Below are positions 8,446 to 15,055 of a stretch of 33,476 bases of DNA, piece by piece. The notes under the pieces are model-generated. The model was not told the DNA's origin. It saw nothing but the letters and a program-made list of their open reading frames with translations, and did no database searches. This DNA is from Bryobacterales bacterium (GTDB taxonomy: Bacteria; Acidobacteriota; Terriglobia; Bryobacterales; Bryobacteraceae). The stretch is from positions 1,518 through 34,993 of the forward strand of contig PKZC01000378.1 of the NCBI GenBank assembly GCA_003132905.1. Reading direction: 5' to 3'. Within the stretch, counting starts at the first letter, position 1, and every line of letters begins with the position of its first letter. Made by a program: the position numbers and the translations under genes.

Positions 8446-8946
8446 CTAGTTGGACCGATAGTTGGTGAATTGCATGTCGATCCCAAAATCGTGGCCGCGC
8501 AGCATGGCGATTACATCCTGCAGGGAGTCGCGATCTTTTCCGGAAATGCGCACCACGTCGCCTTGGATGGATGCCTGCACTTTCTTCTTGCTGTCCTTCA
8601 CCAGCTTGACGATATCGCGCGCTTTTTCGGTGGAAATGCCTTGCTGCAGCGTAATCTCCTGGCGCACGCTGGAGCCTGCGGCGGGCATAATAGGGCCGAA
8701 AGTCAAACCCTTCAGCGATACGTTGCGCTTTACTAGTTTCTGCTGCAAGACGTCGCTGACCGCCTTTAGCTTGTAATCGTCCAGGCTGGCGAGCACCAGC
8801 TTATTGTCTTTCTCATTGAGCTGGATATCGGATTTAGAGTCCTTCAAATCGAAGCGCTGGTTTATTTCCTTCAACGCCTGTTGAACCGCGTTGTTTACTT
8901 CCGCCAGGTCGATCTTGGACACGATGTCGAATGTATTTTCGGGCAT
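8446..8946 (-). CDS. yajQ: YajQ family nucleotide/c-di-GMP-binding protein
   Basis: The 166-residue protein is a full-length YajQ. It opens with TFDIVSKIDLAEVNNAV, has RFDLKDS near residue 31 and VQASIQGDVVRISGKDRDSLQ before a C-terminal FTNYR. YajQ has two ferredoxin-like domains. Some homologues (Xanthomonas, Pseudomonas) bind cyclic di-GMP and work with a transcription factor; others were reported to bind nucleic acids. It starts 3 bp after the stop of a receiver-domain gene, so a signalling link is plausible, though only inferred. Confidence 0.95.
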   Translation of the reverse strand: MPENTFDIVSKIDLAEVNNAVQQALKEINQRFDLKDSKSDIQLNEKDNKLVLASLDDYKLKAVSDVLQQKLVKRNVSLKGLTFGPIMPAAGSSVRQEITLQQGISTEKARDIVKLVKDSKKKVQASIQGDVVRISGKDRDSLQDVIAMLRGHDFGIDMQFTNYRSN

Positions 8947-8949
8947 GGG

Positions 8950-9582
8950 TTAATGACCCAATGCTATCAAGACTCGCTCGGTAATTTCCTGGATCAGGAC
9001 AGGCAAGGCGGCGTCCAGGGCGAGCGTGACGGCGGCGCGAACTCGCTCTGCATCGATTTCAGGAGCGGGTGGCGGAAGCGGCGGCTCAACAACCTTTAAT
9101 ACTGCAGCCTCGGTCAATGAAGGTTCGGCTTGCTTGGGCGCCTCGAACGTTTTCGGTTGATCGATCACTGCCGCCGCAGCTACTAAAGGCGCGGTGAACG
9201 GTGTGCGCGCCTGTTGGGCGTCCTTTATCAGCGGATCGATGGTGCTGACCACTTTCGAAGCCTCGAATGGCTTCTTCAGGATGCCGTCGCAACCGGCCCG
9301 TTTGGCTTCGTCTTCGTCGAATGGTTCGAGCAGACCGGCGGTAAGCACCACGCGAACGTGTTTGAAACGCGCTTCGCTTTTCACGTAGCGGCACAGTTCG
9401 AACCCGGATTTGCCGGGGAGAAAAACATCGGCCAGGATTAAATCGGGATCGACGTCGGCCAAGCGCAGCATCGCGGCATTTCCGTCGGTGAGGCTGACCA
9501 CTTCAAAACCCTCTTCGCGCAAAATGCGCTCGCCCATGCGTTGCGCGTGGGGGCTATCGTCAGCCAGCAGGATTCGGCTCAT
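8950..9582 (-). CDS. receiver protein with Pro-rich linker and C-terminal helix
   Basis: The N-terminal CheY-like receiver (about residues 1-120) is complete: Asp8/Asp9, phosphoacceptor Asp52 (LADVFLPG), Thr81 and Lys104 (ILKKPF). A Pro/Ala-rich linker follows. The last 30 residues form a probable helix (TLALDAALPVLIQEITERV), which might dock a partner. There is no DNA-binding domain. I chose ATG 9582 (MSRILLADDS); TTG 9591 would make a 4-bp overlap with the bamD stop. A 19-bp palindrome covers this start. It lies between the bamD-like gene and yajQ. Confidence 0.85.
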   Translation of the reverse strand: MSRILLADDSPHAQRMGERILREEGFEVVSLTDGNAAMLRLADVDPDLILADVFLPGKSGFELCRYVKSEARFKHVRVVLTAGLLEPFDEDEAKRAGCDGILKKPFEASKVVSTIDPLIKDAQQARTPFTAPLVAAAAVIDQPKTFEAPKQAEPSLTEAAVLKVVEPPLPPPAPEIDAERVRAAVTLALDAALPVLIQEITERVLIALGH

Positions 9583-9598
9583 CGAATTCAATTCGATG
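9580..9598. repeat. 19-bp perfect palindrome over a stop/start junction
   Basis: CATCGAATT-C-AATTCGATG has 9-bp arms around one base. It contains the receiver gene's ATG (9582-9580, minus strand) and the bamD-like stop codon. In RNA it can form a 7-bp stem with the loop UUGAA that holds the AUG in its 3' arm. Confidence 0.7.
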
Positions 9599-10871
9599 GA
9601 GGCGGGGTGGTAGTGGACGCAGGCTGTGCATCAGCCGGCTGCTGAGCGGCGGCAGGTTGAGCCGCGGGTTGTGGCTGCTGCTTCTTGGCTTTCTTTTTCT
9701 TCTTGGCGTTCGGATCGGTCGTCTTGGCGTTCGGATCGGTCGCTGTTTGTTGTGATGCCTGTTGCGATGTATCGGCAGCCGGCGTGGTGCCGGTGGTGGA
9801 GGCCGCGGGCGGATTCACGCGGGCGTCGGGCTTGGTATCGAGCGCCGATGAGTCTCCCACCTGCGTCGCGGTTACTTCGGGATTGAATCCAGTGGCGCCC
9901 GCCGGTTGCGGAACCAATGGTGGAACCGAGGGCCGCATGGTGGTCATGGCCGGATCGCCGGAATGCGCAGCCGTGCTCACGTCGGGACCCCGCCTGAGGG
10001 GCAGAGTGGTGCGCGAGATAAGGCCTGGCTTTACGCGATGATCCTTCTCATATTGCATGCGCGCAACCGCGCTTTTATCAGCAGCCGGCACGGGAAGTTC
10101 GAGTTCCTTCAGCTTTCTGGTGGCATCGTCCGCGTAATCGCTCAGCGGATAATCCTGGACGATTTTCGCGTAAGCCTCGCCCTCCTGCTTCCGGAAGCGC
10201 GTGCCCAGCCGTTCATAGGATTGGCCCATTTCCCACAGCGCCAGATCGGCTTTACTGTACAACGGATACTGATCGACAAGGTGGTTCATCCTGTTAGCGG
10301 CCGCAGAATTATCACCGCGTTTGAAATAGAAACTGCCAACCAAGTACTCGCCTTCGGCTATCGACTCTTGAATATTACGCAAGAGCTGCCTTGTTTCATC
10401 GACGTATTTGCTGTTGGGAAACTGCACGATGAGCTGGCGGCATTCATCCTCGGCGCGGATAGCCTGGCTTGCATCGCGATCCACCTTATCCATCTGCCGG
10501 TAGTGAATCATGCAGATCTTCTGCTGGGATTCGGCAGCTTCTTCCATGGTCGGGTAGAACAGGATGAAGTCCTTGTATTCGGCTTCGGCCTGAGCCAGAC
10601 TGGCGGCGCCGCCTTCCCGATACCAGCTGTCGGCGATTGCGAGCTTGGCCTTGGCCAGAAATTCGCTCTGATCGTAGGTATTGATCAGGGTGTTCAGGGT
10701 GATGCGTGCGATTTCGTAACGGCTGTGTTCGATATCGTCGATGGCGCGATCGAACAAAACCTTGTCGGGTTGTTTGGTGTCCTTGGTGATCGGGTCGTCA
10801 TACTTCTTCGCGCGGAAGCCGCACGAACTTGCCACCATCGCCAGGATCACAATCAAAAAGTATCGAGCCAT
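9588..10871 (-). CDS. bamD: BamD/YfiO-like outer-membrane assembly lipoprotein, extended tail
   Basis: The 427-residue lipoprotein has a signal peptide ending in ASSC (lipid-attachment Cys17). TPR-type repeats up to about residue 275 match BamD (KVLFDRAI, then SRYEIARITLNTLI, YPTMEEAAES and FPNSKYVDE). BamD is an essential partner of BamA in inserting outer-membrane beta-barrels. The family is usually about 245 residues. Here some 150 extra residues follow, low in complexity and rich in Thr, Pro, Ala, Gln and a Lys cluster (KKKKKAKKQQ). I chose ATG 10871 rather than TTG 10877 because TAAGG sits at a good distance. Rpe ends 15 bp upstream. Confidence 0.8.
   Translation of the reverse strand: MARYFLIVILAMVASSCGFRAKKYDDPITKDTKQPDKVLFDRAIDDIEHSRYEIARITLNTLINTYDQSEFLAKAKLAIADSWYREGGAASLAQAEAEYKDFILFYPTMEEAAESQQKICMIHYRQMDKVDRDASQAIRAEDECRQLIVQFPNSKYVDETRQLLRNIQESIAEGEYLVGSFYFKRGDNSAAANRMNHLVDQYPLYSKADLALWEMGQSYERLGTRFRKQEGEAYAKIVQDYPLSDYADDATRKLKELELPVPAADKSAVARMQYEKDHRVKPGLISRTTLPLRRGPDVSTAAHSGDPAMTTMRPSVPPLVPQPAGATGFNPEVTATQVGDSSALDTKPDARVNPPAASTTGTTPAADTSQQASQQTATDPNAKTTDPNAKKKKKAKKQQPQPAAQPAAAQQPADAQPASTTTPPPSN
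9701..9742. repeat. 21-bp perfect tandem repeat in the bamD-like tail
   Basis: Two identical 21-bp units lie side by side in frame. They encode a duplicated TDPNAK segment within the low-complexity C-terminal tail. Copy number could change by slippage without breaking the frame. Confidence 0.8.
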
Positions 10872-10886
10872 ATCCAACCTTATAGA

Positions 10887-11561
10887 TTAAACCTTTACGA
10901 GCACGGCGTCTCGCGCCGCGCGCTGCAATTCCACAAACGCCTGGCCGGGGTCCGGGGTGTGAAAAATCGACGACCCTGCCACCAGCCAGTCACACCCGGC
11001 TCGGGTGATATCACCTGCATTCGCGGGCGATACCCCGCCATCGATCTCAATGGCGAAATTCAAGCCTAACTCTTTGCGACGCCACGCCAACGCCTGGATT
11101 TTCTTGAGAGCATTGGGGATAAAAGCCTGGCCTCCAAATCCCGGATTGACGCTCATGATGAGCACGTGATCCACCAGATCCAGCACCTCGCTCAGCATGC
11201 TTGTCGGCGTGGCGGGATTCAGCACTACCCCAGCACGCGCACCCTCAGACCGGATGAGCCGCAGCGTACGATCCAGATGAGTGCAGGCCTCCTGATGGAC
11301 CAGCACGTAATCGGCGCCTGCCCGGATGAACTCGGGAGCATATTTGTCGGGATCGGAAATCATCAGGTGAACGTCGAGCTTCAGGCGGGTAGCCTTGCGG
11401 ATCGACTCCACTACCGGGATTCCGATGCTGATGTTCGGCACGAAGTGGCCATCCATCACGTCCACGTGCAGGAACGAGGCTCCGGCGCGTTCTACACGGG
11501 CGATTTCTTCGCCTAATCGCGCAAAATCAGCCGAGAGGATGGAGGGGAGCACTTCGATCAT
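10887..11561 (-). CDS. rpe: ribulose-phosphate 3-epimerase
   Basis: The 224-residue TIM-barrel enzyme interconverts ribulose 5-phosphate and xylulose 5-phosphate in the pentose phosphate and Calvin pathways. It shows PSILSADF at the N-terminus, HVDVMDGHFVPN, the DVHLM segment, MSVNPGFGGQ and IDGGV. The metal-binding His and Asp residues are intact. Length equals that of E. coli Rpe. ATG 11561 was chosen because it begins directly before the first conserved strand (IEVLPSIL). It is the first gene of the minus-strand run through bamD, the receiver gene, yajQ and the hydrolase. Confidence 0.95.
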   Translation of the reverse strand: MIEVLPSILSADFARLGEEIARVERAGASFLHVDVMDGHFVPNISIGIPVVESIRKATRLKLDVHLMISDPDKYAPEFIRAGADYVLVHQEACTHLDRTLRLIRSEGARAGVVLNPATPTSMLSEVLDLVDHVLIMSVNPGFGGQAFIPNALKKIQALAWRRKELGLNFAIEIDGGVSPANAGDITRAGCDWLVAGSSIFHTPDPGQAFVELQRAARDAVLVKV

Positions 11562-11622
11562 ACTGCGACTTAAACCGATGTTAGCACGTGGGGCGCGGGG
11601 GGGCTTTAGTAGACTTAGGGCC

Positions 11623-11709
11623 ATGGATCGATTTCCGCGCCGCATGCCGGCCAAGCGGATACTGTGCTGTACCTTTCTGTCTGTTCTTTTCACCATCGCG
11701 GTTCAATAG
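11623..11709 (+). CDS. possible 28-aa hydrophobic peptide upstream of a membrane protein
   Basis: ATG 11623 opens a 28-codon frame. It has a basic N-terminus (RFPRRMPAKR) and a hydrophobic C-terminus (CTFLSVLFTIAV) ending at TAG 11709, 5 bp before the next gene's ATG. It looks like a small membrane peptide or a leader whose translation feeds the downstream start. A conventional ribosome site is weak (AGGG very close to the ATG). It could be chance; I have no family match. Confidence 0.3.
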   Translation: MDRFPRRMPAKRILCCTFLSVLFTIAVQ

Positions 11710-11714
11710 AGCCG

Positions 11715-12470
11715 ATGGACCACCACACAGTTGCCGAAATCGCCATCGCAGGCAGTTGTCTGGACGTGCTCGGCAGCCTTTACCTCGCGTACGACTTGCT
11801 GGGTGGTCCGCACGGGCCGTTGCGCCTGCTCACCCGAGCGGTGACTTATTCGATTCTGTTTGGCCTGGGTTACGGTCTCGGGTTGGGCCTGATCTTCGGC
11901 GTAGCCTCCGGACTGGCGCTTGGAGTGACGATTGCGATCGAGCTCAATCGGACCTCCAAGCGACAGGACCATTACTCTCTACCCTGGGAAGCTTTGTTCA
12001 GTGCGATTCGAGCATCTGCTTTCAGCGCGGCGTTGTATCCAAAGGTGGGGCTTCGTTTCGCAGTCCTTTATGCTGTCTTGCTTACTGGCGGGCAGATTAG
12101 CGGATACCTGCTTGGTGTGCGCCCGTCACTTCAATATACGGCGCAATACACGGCGTCGCGAGGGCCACGATTCACGAGGGTTTTCTTTTGGTCAACCGTG
12201 CTGCGAACCGTGGGCTACATCGCTGCGGCTCTGATCTGCAGCGCAGCCGTACGGCATGTGGAGCACCCGTGGCTCTTTGCGACCCGATTGGGAGTGGTGA
12301 CAGGATTAGTAACAGGTGTCGGCATGGCCTTCAGTCCTCACATCGAATACTACGCCGACAATATGCCACAGCGGCGCATGGGAGTTTTTGGCGTCGCGCT
12401 GATGTTTTGCGGATTCGCGCTGCAATCGCTGCAATATTGGCTGGCTGTATTTGATGTTCACGTCACTTAG
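11715..12470 (+). CDS. polytopic membrane protein of unknown function
   Basis: The 251-residue protein has about six hydrophobic segments. A Gly-rich membrane stretch lies near residues 52-75 (YGLGLGLIFGVASGLALG), and others include AALICSAAV and VTGLVTGVGMAF. Such Gly zippers often mark packed helices. There are no catalytic or transporter motifs that I recognise. I chose ATG 11715 (MDHHTVAEIAIAG), where the first hydrophobic segment begins; a start at 11664 would run through the short upstream peptide in another frame. Its TAG interlocks with the rsmB stop (TTAG). Confidence 0.7.
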   Translation: MDHHTVAEIAIAGSCLDVLGSLYLAYDLLGGPHGPLRLLTRAVTYSILFGLGYGLGLGLIFGVASGLALGVTIAIELNRTSKRQDHYSLPWEALFSAIRASAFSAALYPKVGLRFAVLYAVLLTGGQISGYLLGVRPSLQYTAQYTASRGPRFTRVFFWSTVLRTVGYIAAALICSAAVRHVEHPWLFATRLGVVTGLVTGVGMAFSPHIEYYADNMPQRRMGVFGVALMFCGFALQSLQYWLAVFDVHVT

Positions 12471-13516
12471 CGTGAGTTTACGGCGACAAAAAATCCGTCC
12501 CCTTCGTTGAGCCCGGGCAGGCGTTCGGTAGTCTGCCAGTCTCCACCCACTTCCTGGATCACTTGTTCGTTCTCTTCTTTTTCGAGCGAACAAGTGGCAT
12601 AAACCAGGCGGCCACCGGGACAAAGAAGTTCCAACGCTTGTCGAACAAGAGCTACCTGCTTGACGTGCAGGTCTGCCAAATCGGACTCCTGGAGACGCCA
12701 TTTGATCTCCGGATTCCGCCCGAGCGTGCCAGTTCCCGAGCACGGCGCGTCTACGAGAATCCGATCGAATTTGGAGCGGAACGGAAGTGGCCGCGTGCCG
12801 TCGAGCACTACCAGCGAGCAGTTGAGGTCGCTCATTTGTTGCAAACGATGCAGGTGAATATCGCACGCAACTACGCGCACGCCGCACTCGATAGCTTGCG
12901 CAGTCTTATTCCCTGGCGCAGCGCACAGATCGAGAAAAGTCTGGCCAGGATGGAGATCGAGGAAGGGCACAATGGACTGCGCTCCGATGTCCTGGATGCG
13001 GCCGGTACTTGCGATGTTGGTCTCGGCGGGCTGCAGGAAAGCAGCTGCGATCTTGTTCGCTACCGGGCGTCCGAATTGGCGATCCCATCTTTCGAGCAAC
13101 CAGGCGGGCATGGAAAGATCCGTGGCGCGGTCAGGCCAAGGCACGTGCTGGCGATCGGTTTTTCTCAAGATCGCGTTGACTAATCCTGCCGCCGGCGCTT
13201 TGTGGGCTCGCTTCACCAACTCCACGCTCTCGCCGACCGCGGCATGCGGAGGGATTCGATCCAGATAGCGGAGCTGATAGATGCCCATGCGCAGGGCGAT
13301 GCGAACTTCGGCCTCTGGCGCGCGCGGAACGCGGCGAGCGATCAAGTAATCGAGCTGGGCTTGATGGCGCAGGCATCCGAAGACGATCTCAGCGGCAAGA
13401 CCCGCATCGCGTGAGTCGAGCTGAACGGAGCGCTGGAGCAAAAGATCAGAGGCATAGCCACCTTGGTGGACTTTGCGGAGAACATCGAAGGCGACTTGGC
13501 GCGCGGGAGAGATCAA
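12467..13516 (-). CDS. rsmB: 16S rRNA m5C967 methyltransferase RsmB, compact form
   Basis: The 349-residue protein has a NusB-like RNA-binding domain (about 1-125, ending AGLVNAILRK). A Rossmann methyltransferase domain follows, with LDLCAAPGNKT, DAPCSGTGTLGRNPEIKW and YATCSLEKEEN. Both Cys residues of the RNA m5C mechanism (PCS and TCS) are present. E. coli RsmB has 429 residues. The shortfall lies mostly between the two domains, where roughly 45-50 residues before IQDIGAQSIV are missing. The start is TTG 13516 (ISPARQVAF). Only 17 bp separate it from the divergent zinc-ribbon gene. Confidence 0.88.
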   Translation of the reverse strand: MISPARQVAFDVLRKVHQGGYASDLLLQRSVQLDSRDAGLAAEIVFGCLRHQAQLDYLIARRVPRAPEAEVRIALRMGIYQLRYLDRIPPHAAVGESVELVKRAHKAPAAGLVNAILRKTDRQHVPWPDRATDLSMPAWLLERWDRQFGRPVANKIAAAFLQPAETNIASTGRIQDIGAQSIVPFLDLHPGQTFLDLCAAPGNKTAQAIECGVRVVACDIHLHRLQQMSDLNCSLVVLDGTRPLPFRSKFDRILVDAPCSGTGTLGRNPEIKWRLQESDLADLHVKQVALVRQALELLCPGGRLVYATCSLEKEENEQVIQEVGGDWQTTERLPGLNEGDGFFVAVNSR

Positions 13517-13533
13517 GTTCTATTTTAGTAGGA

Positions 13534-13740
13534 GTGCTCAAGAACAACGGACGTTATTGTGACGGCTGCGCGCAGAAGTTGCCGCCGGGATCCAGACTAT
13601 CGCTGCAGGCGGTGTCAAAAGACGAGGCCGAGGCGATGGGCGCAGCTGGTGTTGAGAATGCCGACGGGACAGTAACTATCGACTTGTGCCTGAACTGTAG
13701 GGTGCAGCGGGCGAATCGCATCAAGCGTGGATTCGCGTGA
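13534..13740 (+). CDS. small zinc-ribbon protein, probable leaderless start
   Basis: The 68-residue basic protein has two CxxC knuckles (Cys9/Cys12 in YCDGC and Cys52/Cys55 in LCLNC), a four-Cys zinc ribbon. Its Arg/Lys-rich tail (CRVQRANRIKRGFA) suggests nucleic-acid or ribosome contact (inference). The start is GTG 13534. AGGAG directly abuts the start and cannot act as a normal ribosome site. TATTTT at 13521-13526 would place the transcription start at about 13533-13534, so a leaderless mRNA is likely. It is divergent from rsmB and 3 bp from the convergent 139-aa gene. Confidence 0.7.
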   Translation: MLKNNGRYCDGCAQKLPPGSRLSLQAVSKDEAEAMGAAGVENADGTVTIDLCLNCRVQRANRIKRGFA

Positions 13741-13743
13741 CGG

Positions 13744-14163
13744 CTATGGCGTAACTTTAACACTCAGGCTGGCAGTTACGGTATGACCCGCGCGATCGTC
13801 CGCGCTCAGTTTATAGTCCGTGTCTCGATCGGGAGAGACGTTGAAGCAATGGCTGAGGGCCGGATGGAGTTGCTCTACGGGCGGTTCAATACGAACATGC
13901 TCGGCCGCATTCACGCCATAGCAAATTAAACTCTGCTGGCCGCGATGGATGGCGCCTGGGGACGCGTAGAAGTTCAGAATCTTGAGATGGTCGCCGCCTA
14001 ACAATTCGATCGTCCGGCGCGCCTCCTGGGCCTGCTGCTGCGCCGCTGCCTTTGCGGCCTCGCGTGCGTCATTCCAGCGCGAGAAGAAAATCCAGCCGTC
14101 ATAACCGATCGCGATGACCACCGCGACGGTGATATAAGGCAGAATGCGGCGGAGGAAGTTCAC
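13744..14163 (-). CDS. membrane-anchored protein of unknown function
   Basis: The 139-residue protein has an N-terminal membrane segment (ILPYITVAVVIAIGYDGWIFF). An Ala/Gln-rich helix follows (EAAKAAAQQQAQEA), then a probable Ig-like beta domain (ILNFYASPGAIHRGQQSLICYGV to the end). It is likely anchored in the inner membrane facing the periplasm. I recognise no family name. Its GTG start overlaps the upstream receiver gene's TGA (GTGA, 4 bp), so the two are probably translated together. Confidence 0.72.
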   Translation of the reverse strand: MNFLRRILPYITVAVVIAIGYDGWIFFSRWNDAREAAKAAAQQQAQEARRTIELLGGDHLKILNFYASPGAIHRGQQSLICYGVNAAEHVRIEPPVEQLHPALSHCFNVSPDRDTDYKLSADDRAGHTVTASLSVKVTP

Positions 14164-15008
14164 ATTGCCTTCGGCTGACCCGGCCGCTCCAAGAGGCGGT
14201 CCACACAGTCGACGAAACGATCTAAAGCAAACGGCTTGGGTAACGCCAGCAGGCGGCCCGGAATTTCGCTGTCTTGAAGGGTCTCGGTAGATAGCGCCAA
14301 AATTTTCAAGCGAGGAAAAGCATGTGCGAGCGCCACCAGACCTGCGACCCCGGTCTCCGGCACAGCCGAGACATCCACAATTAAAAGGTCGGCGCGGCGG
14401 TCTCGCAGGGCACCGGCGAGGTCGGCAGCCTGCGATATCTCCACCGTGAGGTACCCTCGTCTTTCGAGCAATCGGCGAAGAAGTTTACGGATTGAGAGGT
14501 CGCTTTCGAGGATCAATATTGGACCAGGAACGGCAGCGATCGGCTGCGAAATCTCGAGGGGTGCCGCGTCTTTTACTGGCTTTACCTCTATCACATCGCC
14601 TCCACCGGCTTCGATTTGCGGCGGAGGAACTGGCATCAATTGCGGCTCATGGTTAGAAGGATGTACCGGCTCCGGCTCAATGCGGCGAGGCTCCGTTGAG
14701 TTCAGGTTGAGAAACGTACGCTGAGGAGGCGTCATCAACAACGGCGCGGCAGCGGGCTCTGCCTCGGGCGCACGCTGCAAGCTGGGACGCCACACCTTAT
14801 AAAACCGCCCGCGGCAAGCACGGCAGCGGAACGGCGCCAGAAAAAGACACGCCAACAGAACATCCAGCGCGTTGCGGCGATTGGAAGGACGTATTTCCGG
14901 CGAACCACAATCTGCGCAGCAACGTCCCGCGACCGCCAGCATTCGAGCGACGGCGGACAACGGACGGAACGTCTGCTCCGTTTGAGCGACACTTGGAACA
15001 CGCGCCAT
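14160..15008 (-). CDS. zinc-ribbon plus receiver domain protein
   Basis: The 282-residue protein has an N-terminal four-Cys zinc ribbon (Cys31, Cys34, Cys62, Cys65). Its two knuckles enclose a hydrophobic run (ALDVLLACLFLAPF). A Pro/Glu-rich linker follows (about 75-165), then a CheY-like receiver with the acidic pair in LESD, the phosphoacceptor Asp in LIVDVSAV, Thr in LALST and Lys in LPKPF. There is no classical output domain, so the zinc ribbon or a partner must carry the signal. ATG 15008 (MARVPS) is preferred; longer frames would run through the divergent amidohydrolase leader. The next gene is coupled by a 4-bp overlap. Confidence 0.75.
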   Translation of the reverse strand: MARVPSVAQTEQTFRPLSAVARMLAVAGRCCADCGSPEIRPSNRRNALDVLLACLFLAPFRCRACRGRFYKVWRPSLQRAPEAEPAAAPLLMTPPQRTFLNLNSTEPRRIEPEPVHPSNHEPQLMPVPPPQIEAGGGDVIEVKPVKDAAPLEISQPIAAVPGPILILESDLSIRKLLRRLLERRGYLTVEISQAADLAGALRDRRADLLIVDVSAVPETGVAGLVALAHAFPRLKILALSTETLQDSEIPGRLLALPKPFALDRFVDCVDRLLERPGQPKAM

Positions 15009-15055
15009 GATGTGCGATCTCGAAGATGAGCCATCTCGAGGGAAGGCCGTACGTA

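Noticed and set aside
9906..11069. 387-codon plus-strand open frame opposite the bamD-like gene and rpe
   Set aside because: It is antisense to two well-supported genes, has no family-like motif and arises from the codon bias of the real frames.
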